Shown one piece after another: positions 8,363 through 16,928 of a DNA stretch of 43,367 nucleotides (within the stretch, counting starts at the first letter, position 1; each line of letters begins with the position of its first letter). The DNA is from Paraburkholderia sp. SG-MS1. Lineage in GTDB: Bacteria; Pseudomonadota; Gammaproteobacteria; Burkholderiales; Burkholderiaceae. Where the stretch lies: assembly GCF_012275575.1 (NCBI RefSeq), contig NZ_NPIH01000234.1:1-43367 (forward strand), in the 5' to 3' direction. The translations under genes and the position numbers were made by a program. The notes under the pieces are model-generated. The model had not been told where the DNA came from and searched no databases. It saw nothing but the letters and a program-made list of their open reading frames with translations.

Positions 8363-9310
8363 ATGACGCACAGTGCCGTGGCAAAGTATCAATCCAGATC
8401 GGCCCCGAAAGTGAAGCGAACGACGGTTCCCAAGGTCCGCCTGTATGTGGAGCAACCTGAGGAAAAGAACTGGTTCGTGCATGTCGGTCACGTGACCGAC
8501 CGGGGTCGCTGGCGAACGGAGCCCCACGCGCATCCTGCCTACGGTCAGGTGATATTCGTTCGCAGCGGACGCGGTGTCATGAATCTCGAAGGTAGCCGCG
8601 TGCCATTTGAAGGCCCTTGCGCGCTGCTGTTACCGACCGAGTGCGTTCACGGCCTCGACTACGAGGTCGATGTCGACAGATGGGTCGTGACGATCGAGGT
8701 GGCCTATCTGACACAGGTCAACGCCAAGCTCCGCGAATTCATTTCGCTGTGGGCGTTGCCGCGAATGATTCCGCTCTGCTATTCCGCCGAAGCAGGAATG
8801 GAGTTCTACAGCGTGATCAACAGCCTCAAGCAAGAGGTCGAATCCGACGCAATCGGGCATGTGGTGGGCACGGAAGCGCTGCTCACGACGCTCCTGCTCA
8901 TGCTGGTCCGTGAAGCGCGTCTGGAACAACAACACGGCAACGAAGGCGCGACGCGCAACGATATCCGCCTGGTAGACCGCTTCCGGAAACTGATCGACGA
9001 GCATTACCGGGAGAATTTGCCACTGCAGGACTACGCGTCGATGATGGCGATGTCGCTCGTGCAGCTGCGCGCAGCCTGTGCTTCCGCGGCCGAGCAGAGC
9101 CCTACCAAGATGATTCACGCGCGCATTATCGCGGAGGCAAAGCGCAGCCTCATTTTCGGGGACATGTCGGTGGAGCAGATTGCCTTTGGACTCGGCTTCG
9201 CGGACGCCGCGTACTTTACGCGATTCTTCCGCAGAGAGGTCGGCCAGGCACCCAGCCAGTTTCGCGCCGCGTCGCGACAACAGGCCGATCGCAAGGTTCT
9301 CCCGCAGTAG
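8363..9310 (+). CDS. AraC-family transcriptional regulator (cupin + HTH, PobR/HpaA-like)
   Basis: A 315-residue activator-type regulator. The N-terminal half is a cupin-like effector domain: HAHPAYGQVIFVRSGRGVMN (about 58-77) and FEGPCALLLPTECVHGL. The C-terminal 100 residues form the double helix-turn-helix of AraC/XylS: ENLPLQDYASMMAMSLVQLR, then AKRSLIFGDMSVEQIAFGLG and FADAAYFTRFFRREVGQAPS, the family signature. This arrangement is like PobR and HpaA, which respond to aromatic acids. The ATG at 8363 is chosen because AAGGAG lies 6 bases upstream; the frame extends back to 8267 without another ribosome site. Its likely targets are neighbouring genes such as the porin upstream or the lactonase-like gene downstream (inference). 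Confidence 0.88.
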   Translation: MTHSAVAKYQSRSAPKVKRTTVPKVRLYVEQPEEKNWFVHVGHVTDRGRWRTEPHAHPAYGQVIFVRSGRGVMNLEGSRVPFEGPCALLLPTECVHGLDYEVDVDRWVVTIEVAYLTQVNAKLREFISLWALPRMIPLCYSAEAGMEFYSVINSLKQEVESDAIGHVVGTEALLTTLLLMLVREARLEQQHGNEGATRNDIRLVDRFRKLIDEHYRENLPLQDYASMMAMSLVQLRAACASAAEQSPTKMIHARIIAEAKRSLIFGDMSVEQIAFGLGFADAAYFTRFFRREVGQAPSQFRAASRQQADRKVLPQ

Positions 9311-9650
9311 ATGCAGTAGTCACGCTGACGGGTTCAGGATAGCTTGTCGAATATCCGCGTGGCGTTAGGCGCCTTGGCGACCTCCGCTCTTTCTGCTTGA
9401 CGTCTCATGCTGAATGCCGGATTCGGTACCGTGCTTGATTGAATTAAAAAGTACCGGCGAATCCGACTTTTGTGCAGGGACGTCCCGCGGCGAATCACCT
9501 ACCCTTGGTCTGGTCTTCCCGTCGGCGACACGCGAACCACGGCTCGCCGTTGAACGACATCCTGAGTGACCGTCTATTTGTTAGCCGTCAGTCCCGCCGC
9601 GCAAGTAGCATTCATTCGTCTCACACTCTGTGCCTCTAATCAAATCGAAT
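9311..9650. other. Intergenic region with a second copy of the IS-end-like repeat
   Basis: No gene is visible. The region contains the repeat copy at 9445-9482 and the palindrome GGGACGTCCC at 9477-9486. A GTG-initiated extension of the next gene from 9630 is possible but has no ribosome site. Confidence 0.5.
9445..9482 (+). repeat. Solo copy of the inverted-repeat arm seen at 5778-5821
   Basis: The core GGCGAATCCGACTTTTG, followed by TGCAGGGACG, matches CAGTGAATCGACTTTTTG, followed by TGTAGGGACG, in the right arm of the element near 5.8 kb, in the same orientation and with an A-rich stretch before it. No matching left arm is seen nearby. This suggests a single end left behind by deletion or a recombination event. 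Confidence 0.55.
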
Positions 9651-10829
9651 ATGACGCGGTTGTTCCGGAGAAATGGCGTAGTGCGGTATGGCATGGCGAC
9701 GGGGCTTATCGCTTTGACTATATCAGCAGGCATGGTCGGCATCCGCGTTCGTGCGGCCACACTAACAACACCCGAGCAGACGGAATTCGTCTACGTCGGC
9801 ACGATGCAGAGCCAGATTGGCACCCTGCGCTTCGATACAGTTACCGGCAAACTGACGGCGCTCGGCCCGGCTGCCCAAGGGCTGAAATCCACGTGGGTCG
9901 AGGCACACCCAACGCTGCCGATCCTCTACGCCGTCGATGACGACGCCACCAAAGAAGGAAGCATCACGGCCTACGCCGTAGATCGCGAGAACGGCGCGCT
10001 CACCCGGATCAATGCGTCACTGACGGGCGGACATGGAACCACGTTCCTGCGATTCGATATCCCGTCGATGACCCTGCTCGGCGCGAATTACAACAGCGGC
10101 TCCGTCTCGAGCGTTGCGGTCAATCGGGACGGCAGTACTGGGCCGCTCGTCTCGACGCTCGCGGAGACCGGGTCAGGGCCGAACCGGCGCCAGGCGAGCG
10201 CGCATGCGCACAGCGTCGCAATCGATCCGTCCGGCCGCTACGCACTCGTTCCCGATCTCGGCGCCGATCGTGTGTTCATTTATCGTTTCGACCGGCAAAC
10301 GCGCGTCCTGTCACAGGACGATGCGCCAATCTCACACGCCTTCGTCGCGCCGCCGGGCAGTGGTCCGCGCCATATCGCGTTCAGTTTGGACGGCCGGTTC
10401 GTTTATCTGCTGACCGAATTGAGCGCGGAGATCATGGTTCTGCGCTGGGATGCGTCGAAAGGGCAATTGACGCTGATGCAATCGTTGCCGACCAGCAGTC
10501 AGGACTTTCAGGGCGTGAAGAGCGGCGCCGAACTTGCGCTCAGCCATGACGGGCGCTTTCTCTACGTCGGGGATCGCGGAGAGAATGCGCTGGTCGTCTA
10601 TCGCGTCGACCCGCAATCGGGCGAGCTTGCTTTCGTTCAGCGCATTGCCTCGGGCGGCGAGAAGCCGTGGGGACTGGCTATCGACTCATCAGGCAAATGG
10701 CTGCTGGTTGCCAATCAACGTAGCGGCAAAGTGAATGTCTTCGGTATCGATCGGGAATCGGGCATGATCTCGGATACCGGGCAATCAGCAGACATACCGT
10801 CTCCGACCAGCGTTGCTTTTGTGAAGTGA
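9651..10829 (+). CDS. Exported lactonase-family seven-bladed propeller (6-phosphogluconolactonase-like)
   Basis: A 392-residue member of the Pgl/lactonase propeller family (carboxy-cis,cis-muconate cyclase-like). Typical repeats are FVYVGTMQSQIGTLRFDTVT at the start, SAHAHSVAIDPSGRYALVPD with DLGADRVFIYRFD, GSGPRHIAFSLDGRFVYLLTE, and ELALSHDGRFLYVGDRGEN with ALVVYRVD. In this family the GPRH and HSV motifs line the active site. The N-terminus (MTRLFRRNGVVRYGMATGLI followed by a hydrophobic run and VRA) is a signal peptide, so it acts outside the cytoplasm, unlike true cytosolic 6-phosphogluconolactonase. Neither the GTG at 9630 nor the ATG at 9651 has a good ribosome site; the ATG gives the more typical signal peptide. 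The gene converges on the helicase gene with 13 bases between stops. Confidence 0.82.
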   Translation: MTRLFRRNGVVRYGMATGLIALTISAGMVGIRVRAATLTTPEQTEFVYVGTMQSQIGTLRFDTVTGKLTALGPAAQGLKSTWVEAHPTLPILYAVDDDATKEGSITAYAVDRENGALTRINASLTGGHGTTFLRFDIPSMTLLGANYNSGSVSSVAVNRDGSTGPLVSTLAETGSGPNRRQASAHAHSVAIDPSGRYALVPDLGADRVFIYRFDRQTRVLSQDDAPISHAFVAPPGSGPRHIAFSLDGRFVYLLTELSAEIMVLRWDASKGQLTLMQSLPTSSQDFQGVKSGAELALSHDGRFLYVGDRGENALVVYRVDPQSGELAFVQRIASGGEKPWGLAIDSSGKWLLVANQRSGKVNVFGIDRESGMISDTGQSADIPSPTSVAFVK

Positions 10830-10842
10830 GGAGCCCAGGCGC

Positions 10843-13800
10843 TTATACCAATGCATTCTCGCGGTCGGAATCTGTCGCCTCCGCGACCCGTGCAAGCCAT
10901 TGCTCCGCCGGGATTGGCAGACCCAACTGCGCCAGGGCGACATCGAAGTGTTTCTTCGTACCCCACAGCGACGCGTCCCCCACGATAAAAATCCGATGTT
11001 GTGCGCGGGTCACGGCCACGTTCAAAAGATTCGGTTTAGCCGATGCCCAATCGGCCGATCCTGCGCGATCGTGATCCGCGCCGAGAACGAAGATCACGAC
11101 ACTCTCTTCCCTGCCCTGGAACGTGTGTACGGTGCCAATCCGGTCGCGGCACCACTGACCGAAATCTTTCTTCGTCGGCGCCCGCCCGCTCACACCGGCT
11201 TGCCAGTCGAGTTTGCGCAGACGCGCCAGCAGTTCTTTCCTGATCGCCTTGAATGGTGAAATCACATAGAGCGGGGGCAGCGCGCCAGACCTTGAATAGA
11301 GCAGCGTAATCAACCTGACCACGGCGTCGATCTGTGCCGGCACGACCTGTTTTGCCGATGTCTTGCCTCGCACATCGATCCATGCACTCGCGCCGAGGTC
11401 GAGGCGATCGTCCGGCGGCAGCTCGGAGTCGAGTCCATACACCATCTTGCCGCGATAGGCGATCCGGTTTGCGATGGGGAACATCGGGTACACACAACGC
11501 CGATGCACGCGCAGCGGACTGCCGATCCACAGCCGCTCTTCTCCATCCGCCGTGACGTACGTGCCGTACGGATTGGCATCGTCCGCGAGACGCTGAGCCG
11601 ATACTTTCGCCGGTGAGCAGCGTCCGTCCGCCGTATGCGGCGAGAGGTCCGCCAATGCGCCGATCAGCCGGGACGGCACCGTGAACACCGGCTCGATTTG
11701 CAGCGGGTCGCCCACCACCATCGCACGCTGAGCACGCCAAAGTGCGCCGACGGCGGCCTGCGGAACCGCCTGCCCGGCTTCGTCGATGAACAGCCAGCCG
11801 ATCGAGCGCGGTCCCATTCCATGGAACTGCCGTGCGAACGAAGCGAACGTTGTCGATACGACCGGCACCACCATGAACAGGCTTTGCCAGATCAGCCCGG
11901 CGTCGGCGGGATTCTCGAGACGCCGTCCGCCAAGCAGTTTACCGATTGCAAACAGATTGCCGCCGAAACCCAGGCCACCGGTCTTCGCGACTTCCGCGAG
12001 CCATGCTTCGTGTAAGGCAAGCGATTTCACGAAAAGGTCGGAACGCAAATGCGCAAGGTCCGGATCTTGCCAGAACCCGTTTTGCTGGACCTCATCCGTT
12101 TCGATCAGGTCGAGCGCACCCGGCAAGCTCGTCTTGGCGAAGCGCGTCTGGCAATCGGCGAGTTCCGCCTGGTTGCTTTGCCATGTTGCCTGGGCAGTGG
12201 ACAACGCCGCCTTCGCAAGCGCCACCCGTGATTCTTCGCGGCGTACGGCTTGCGCTGCGGCAGTCGCCGCTGCACGGCATTGGCTATGATTGCGCCGCGC
12301 CTCGATCTGCGCGTGCGCGTTGCTGGCGACATTCGCCGCATGCGTGCGCGCCGCTTCGCTGCGCAATAGCCTGGCAAGACGTCCCGGCCTCGCCCGGTCG
12401 AGAAGGCGCTCTTCTTCCTTCAAGTCGCCTAGCGTGGTGTCGGCCTCGCTTAGTGCAGCATCGCATTGCTGTTTCGCTATTGCCGCCTTGTGTGCAAGGC
12501 GGCCGACTTCGGCCAGAGCATCCGCTGCGGCGCTCGTGAACTGCTCTACCGACACGCCGGACCACGCGGAATGCAACTCGCCATAGCGCAAGCGTTCAGC
12601 AAGTGCTCTCTGGACTGCCGCATCCGCTTCGAGAAATGCGCGTTGCGCCGACGCGAAATCCGGTCCCGAGTAGTGCTTGATCCAGTCCCAAATGGCATGG
12701 GGATCGGCCGGTCCGCCGCGTTCGTTGGCCGGACGTTTGTCGTCAAAAAAACGCTCGCGGAAACGCCGGCGATTTTTCGTATTGCCGAGCGCGCAGGAAA
12801 TCAATCCCCATGGCGTGTCTTTCGGCTTGAGTTTCGCGAAGCTCTTCTCTCCGGTTTGCGCCGCTATCTTGTACGCGACCGGTTGCAGATACCGAACGCT
12901 TTGCCACGCGTCACCCAATTGTTTGCGCTTGGGCAAATCTATCGAAATGTTCTCGACCGCCGCATTGTTCGATGACGCGACGACCATCTCGAACCCCGTC
13001 AACTCCGGGCGAAGCCGGCGAACCGTTGCCGGGTTGCCGTCCGTAAACGGGACTTTGATCTTGCCGCCGCTGAATGCATCTGCCGCATCCTTCAGTGCGG
13101 CCAGTTGCCTCGCGCGTCGCACGAGGTTCTCGGAAATCATGTCCCGCAACAGCGTCGTCTTGCCAGTTCCAGGCGGTCCGTTCACGGAGAACAGGCCTGC
13201 GGCTCTCAACTGGTCAAAAGCCGTATTGATGGCGAACTGCTGCATCAGGCTCATCTTGCGCAACGAATCTTCAGGCCAATGGCCAGCGTTCATCTTCGCG
13301 GGATGCAGCGCGTCGACGATTGTCGCGCGGCCCGCATCGCTATACAGGTCGACGCGATGCTGCGTATCGCCGGGCGAGAGATAGGCGCGTATCGTCGTCG
13401 GTATATCGCCTTGTACGATCGATGCGATGCAACGCTCGATATCTTCGATATAGAAGCTATTGAGTATGTCGATGCTTGGTTCATCGGCTGCCGTGTCGTC
13501 TTCATCCTCGTCTTCATTTTCGTCGCTGGACTCGGAGACGGTCGACAATTCCCCTTGCGGAGTGGCCACGGCATTCTTCTCGACATCGTGTCGAGGCGCG
13601 GGCCGCTTATTGTTCTTCTTTTCCTCTTTAGTCACGATTTCGAGCAGCGCCACCGGCAAATCCGCCGAGGGCTCGAAACCGGACCAGTCCACGAGTAACG
13701 CGTGCAGGGACAAAAGTTCTTCGCCGGTCAGCGGCATCGGTTTCGATGCGTCGTCCGGCGCGGATCGCTTTCTCAAGCGGTCGGACTCGTAATTGAACAA

Positions 13801-14277
13801 CCTGTCGGACAGATCGCGCCGGGCTGCGTCGAATGCCGACGCGCTGAGTGCGTTCAACCCGCTTTTCGACGCCGTCCCTAACGCCCATGGCACTGTCGAT
13901 ATCGACAAGGGATCGAAAAGGGGCTGCCCCTGCGCATTGAGATTCAAGCGAGCGAAACACGACTGCCCGTCCAGATCCGCACGCTCTTCATCTTCTGTGG
14001 CGTTGGTCTGAAGCAGCGTGGGCAGACTAGTGGCGAAATCCGCGATTGCCTGCATCTCGAAGATGCCGAAATAAAGCCGGAATCCCAGCAGTTCGCGCCC
14101 TTCAGGCACTTTGATTTGCCAATGCGAGAACGCGCCTTTTGCCAGGTCGGCTGGGCGTAACCACTTGAGGGCGCCCTCGTCGGCTTTGTCGAACACCTGC
14201 TTGAGATCGAATGGGATGAAGAACTCGACCTTATGCCAATAGTCGAGGATATCGCGAAAGCGTTGGGATTCGTTCAT
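10843..14277 (-). CDS. Large DNA2/NAM7 (UPF1-like) superfamily 1 helicase
   Basis: A protein of about 1144 residues. Helicase motifs are complete: Walker A NGPPGTGKTTLL (about 366-377), motif Ia-like VVASSNNAAVENI, Walker B FIDEAGQAVPQA (about 830), motif III VVGDPLQIEPV, motif V VHTFQGREESVVIFVLG and motif VI LLNVAVTRAQHRIF. Between motifs Ia and II is an insertion of about 300 residues, rich in Ala, Arg, Glu and Gln (about 540-715), that looks like a coiled coil. An acidic linker (SSDENEDEDEDDTAADE, about 250) precedes the motor. The conserved-looking N-terminus YWHKVEFFIPFDLKQVF supports the ATG at 14277; an ATG at 14319 adds 14 residues. It unwinds or translocates on nucleic acid using ATP. 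It stands alone, with no nuclease or defence partner visible beside it. Confidence 0.87.
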   Translation of the reverse strand: MNESQRFRDILDYWHKVEFFIPFDLKQVFDKADEGALKWLRPADLAKGAFSHWQIKVPEGRELLGFRLYFGIFEMQAIADFATSLPTLLQTNATEDEERADLDGQSCFARLNLNAQGQPLFDPLSISTVPWALGTASKSGLNALSASAFDAARRDLSDRLFNYESDRLRKRSAPDDASKPMPLTGEELLSLHALLVDWSGFEPSADLPVALLEIVTKEEKKNNKRPAPRHDVEKNAVATPQGELSTVSESSDENEDEDEDDTAADEPSIDILNSFYIEDIERCIASIVQGDIPTTIRAYLSPGDTQHRVDLYSDAGRATIVDALHPAKMNAGHWPEDSLRKMSLMQQFAINTAFDQLRAAGLFSVNGPPGTGKTTLLRDMISENLVRRARQLAALKDAADAFSGGKIKVPFTDGNPATVRRLRPELTGFEMVVASSNNAAVENISIDLPKRKQLGDAWQSVRYLQPVAYKIAAQTGEKSFAKLKPKDTPWGLISCALGNTKNRRRFRERFFDDKRPANERGGPADPHAIWDWIKHYSGPDFASAQRAFLEADAAVQRALAERLRYGELHSAWSGVSVEQFTSAAADALAEVGRLAHKAAIAKQQCDAALSEADTTLGDLKEEERLLDRARPGRLARLLRSEAARTHAANVASNAHAQIEARRNHSQCRAAATAAAQAVRREESRVALAKAALSTAQATWQSNQAELADCQTRFAKTSLPGALDLIETDEVQQNGFWQDPDLAHLRSDLFVKSLALHEAWLAEVAKTGGLGFGGNLFAIGKLLGGRRLENPADAGLIWQSLFMVVPVVSTTFASFARQFHGMGPRSIGWLFIDEAGQAVPQAAVGALWRAQRAMVVGDPLQIEPVFTVPSRLIGALADLSPHTADGRCSPAKVSAQRLADDANPYGTYVTADGEERLWIGSPLRVHRRCVYPMFPIANRIAYRGKMVYGLDSELPPDDRLDLGASAWIDVRGKTSAKQVVPAQIDAVVRLITLLYSRSGALPPLYVISPFKAIRKELLARLRKLDWQAGVSGRAPTKKDFGQWCRDRIGTVHTFQGREESVVIFVLGADHDRAGSADWASAKPNLLNVAVTRAQHRIFIVGDASLWGTKKHFDVALAQLGLPIPAEQWLARVAEATDSDRENALV

Positions 14278-14699
14278 GCCGTTTTCTGATTCATGTTGAG
14301 CACAATAGCTTCGTATCATAGGCGCATTTGCAGAACAACAACTGCGCGTGGCAAATGGAGGTACGGCTTTTTCCGGTCTGGAATACAGCTATGCGTATGG
14401 CCGACCAGAACTTTTTAATCCGTTTGGCATATAAAAGAGGGCGCGGTTAAGCAGGCAGCTATGTAAGCCGCTCTTGTCTGCCGAGCGGCGTCGACCGAAT
14501 GCTATTTGCTGGTTCCAGCCGCCTGCTGCGGAAAAAAGCGGCAATTTGAATTAAGTCGAATTCATTACTCTAAATTTCCACATCTTTTTGCCGATAACAG
14601 ACGGTGTGTTTTTGCGCGTGTCTGAAGGTCACCTCAAGCCGGCGCACAACACGCCAAGAAGTTTCAAAAGGCACTAAACCGGTAGTGGAGAAAAAGAAT
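14278..14699. other. Divergent intergenic region between helicase and peptidase genes
   Basis: No gene is supported. The stretch is more AT-rich than its surroundings and must hold the divergent promoters. A candidate promoter for the peptidase gene is listed separately. Confidence 0.45.
14546..14574 (+). promoter_or_regulatory. Candidate sigma70 promoter of the M30 peptidase gene
   Basis: TTGAAT (14546-14551), a 17-base spacer and TCTAAA (14569-14574) make a plausible -35/-10 pair in the most AT-rich part of the interval, about 125 bases before the ATG at 14700. This rests on a consensus match only. Confidence 0.3.
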
Positions 14700-16457
14700 A
14701 TGCGTATCAAGCGAGGGAAATCGGCTGTCGGGGTCATCGTTGCGCTCTCTCTGGCAGCGACTCTGGCTGCGTGCGGCGGAGGGGGCGACGGTGACAGCGG
14801 CACGAACGGCCCGGCCAACACTGGCACGAACACGAGCAACGGCACGAACACCAACACAGGCACGAACACCGCAGGCAACACACCAGTCATCACCCAAACA
14901 CCGACTGACGACGGCCAACTGCACGCGGCCTGCTCGAACTGCGGCGCGGCCGATGACTCGACCTACACGGGTAGCGGCCTGGGCCTGTGGCAAGCGCTCA
15001 ACACGGGCGCGCAGCCCGACACCGTCAATGTGTCGCTCAAAGGCACGACGGGCCGCAACGTCACGCTCGTTTTCACCAATGAGCTGGCAACCCCGGTGGC
15101 CTTCAACGCCAGCGTGGCGGCTCCGGCGGCCGATGTCGTTTCCATGAAGGCGCAGGCTTCGGGGGCATCGACAGGCGGAGAAGACCCGCTCGCGCAAAGG
15201 ATTCACGAATTCAACGCGACCGGCTGGAAGACGCTCGTGCAGCCGAGCGCGGCTTCGTCGGCTGCTTCGGGTTTGACCGCTGACATCGTCGGCCGCGTGC
15301 AGCGCTCGGTGGTGACCTACACCATCGGCGATACACGCGACTTCTGGCTGGCGGACTACACGCAGCGCCACATGACGCTTCAGGCTGTGGGCACGACCAC
15401 AGACGGCACGAAGGTCAATATCTGGGTCGAGACCTCCGAATACGGCACGGGCAAGATCACGCCGGCAATCGTCAGCAGTCTTTTGCAGAACTACGCGGGC
15501 ACGGGCGGCGTGTACGACATGGTCACGGGCGTGGGCGGTCCTTTCTGGGGCACGGTCAGCACGGCCGGCATGATTGGCGCATCGCAACCGGTCGACCTCG
15601 TCGTCGCGAACTTCGATCACGATGCGCAGCCGTACGGCATGGTGGGCTACTTCTGGTCGCTAAACAACTTCGTCAACCAGGGCAGCGGGCTGACGGCTTA
15701 CAGCAATGCGGACCTGTCGCTGTATCTGGATTCGGAGACGCTGTATCTGGCCGGCGCGGCCGGCATGAAGTCGATGCAGACGGTAATGGCGCACGAAAGT
15801 ACCCACATGCAGAACTTCTACCGCCGCGACATGCTGATGGGAGCGCAGTACGCGTACGACACGTGGCTCGAAGAAACGACCGCGATGATGATGGAGGACT
15901 GGGTCAGTTTCAACATCGACTCCACCTACAACGCCGTTCGCGACAACCGCTTCATCAGCTATCTGACGTACGACAACCACGGCAGCTACAGCTGCGGTCT
16001 GACGACGTGGGACGTGGGCGACACGACGTGCGACAGCTACACGACCAACGGCTCGTTTGGCGGCTTCCTGAACCGGCAACTCGGCCTCGCGTTTTACAAG
16101 GCCTTGTTGAACGACAAGAATGCGACGACGTCGATGGCTATTCTGAACGACGCCATCAAGCAGGTTCGTGCGGATTCGAGCGTCGCTCAGGAGTTGCGCC
16201 ACTTCACCGCCGCCGCAAGCGCTCAGGTGCCGCTCGCGGCGAACATGGCGCAGTACAGCTTCCCGTCGCGGGCGGAAGGTGGCTTCACGCTGCCGTCCAT
16301 CGATCCTTCGAAGATGGTTCGTTTGCTGCCGTCGGCCTCGCCGGGCATTCTATTGGGCTACGCAAGTTTCCCGGTGGTGCGTTCGAACGTCGCGAGCACT
16401 TACCAGGAAACGGTGACGTTGCCGCCTGGCGTGACGCTGTCGGTCATCGTGCAGTAA
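14700..16457 (+). CDS. M30 (hyicolysin)-like metallopeptidase lipoprotein
   Basis: A 585-residue surface or periplasmic lipoprotein. The N-terminus MRIKRGKSAVGVIVALSLAA ends in a lipobox, LAAC, giving an acylated Cys. A low-complexity linker of Gly, Thr and Asn (about 23-55) follows. The zinc site is VMAHESTHMQNF (His365, Glu366, His369), an HExxH motif, with the likely third ligand in WLEETTAMMMEDW (Glu391 or Glu392), as in M30-type peptidases. The ATG at 14700 is preceded by GGAG at suitable distance; the frame upstream encodes no sensible extension. It is transcribed alone and ends in a strong terminator. The substrate protein is unknown. Confidence 0.82.
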   Translation: MRIKRGKSAVGVIVALSLAATLAACGGGGDGDSGTNGPANTGTNTSNGTNTNTGTNTAGNTPVITQTPTDDGQLHAACSNCGAADDSTYTGSGLGLWQALNTGAQPDTVNVSLKGTTGRNVTLVFTNELATPVAFNASVAAPAADVVSMKAQASGASTGGEDPLAQRIHEFNATGWKTLVQPSAASSAASGLTADIVGRVQRSVVTYTIGDTRDFWLADYTQRHMTLQAVGTTTDGTKVNIWVETSEYGTGKITPAIVSSLLQNYAGTGGVYDMVTGVGGPFWGTVSTAGMIGASQPVDLVVANFDHDAQPYGMVGYFWSLNNFVNQGSGLTAYSNADLSLYLDSETLYLAGAAGMKSMQTVMAHESTHMQNFYRRDMLMGAQYAYDTWLEETTAMMMEDWVSFNIDSTYNAVRDNRFISYLTYDNHGSYSCGLTTWDVGDTTCDSYTTNGSFGGFLNRQLGLAFYKALLNDKNATTSMAILNDAIKQVRADSSVAQELRHFTAAASAQVPLAANMAQYSFPSRAEGGFTLPSIDPSKMVRLLPSASPGILLGYASFPVVRSNVASTYQETVTLPPGVTLSVIVQ

Positions 16458-16496
16458 CCTGGTCACGCGGCGGCATCGCGCGGGCTTGATTGAAGA

Positions 16497-16525
16497 AGCC
16501 GTCCCCTTCCCGGGACGGCTTTTTT
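16497..16525 (+). terminator. Rho-independent terminator after the peptidase gene
   Basis: A 9-bp stem (AGCCGTCCC / GGGACGGCT) with a 6-base loop is followed by a run of T residues, about 40 bases after the stop. Confidence 0.9.
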
Positions 16526-16592
16526 CGCGCATGCTGCTGGGTGATTGAAATCGATAACCACTGCACACGAACGGTTTGACTCTGCTGCCGCT

Positions 16593-16904
16593 ATGCTTCG
16601 AAAACTTCTGCTGTCCGCATTCGTTCTTTGCGCCGGTGTCGCGTGCGCAGGCTCGGCGCGTCCCGGCGATCCGGTCGATCTGCGCGGTACGTTGATGCTT
16701 CGCGGCAATGAGCCGTTTGCGTATGCCGTCGTTTCCGACGGCAAGACGGTGTGGCAACTCGTAGGCGTGGAGCGCGCGACGGCGCTTCGCTTGCAGGGCC
16801 GGCCCGTGCATGTGAGGGGCCGGGTAGGAGAGACCGCCGTGCCTTCCGGGCTGCCTGCGGTTCAGGTGGATGCTGTGGAGGCGGATGACGGGACGGGGCG
16901 TTGA
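16593..16904 (+). CDS. Small exported protein of unknown function
   Basis: A protein of 103 residues. MLRKLLLSAFVLCAGVACAG is a signal peptide; a Cys near its end (VACAG) could be a lipobox, so it may be a lipoprotein. The mature part (PGDPVDLRGTLMLRGNEPFA, VWQLVGVERATALRLQGRPV, HVRGRVGETA) is beta-rich, and the 'L.G.V.V.GRV' pattern is reminiscent of small OB-fold secreted proteins, but no family is recognised with certainty. The ATG at 16593 is chosen because it starts the signal sequence; an ATG at 16545 would bury it. It converges on the MFS gene. Confidence 0.6.
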   Translation: MLRKLLLSAFVLCAGVACAGSARPGDPVDLRGTLMLRGNEPFAYAVVSDGKTVWQLVGVERATALRLQGRPVHVRGRVGETAVPSGLPAVQVDAVEADDGTGR

Positions 16905-16928
16905 AGTACTCAGCACCCGTCCCCGGCG

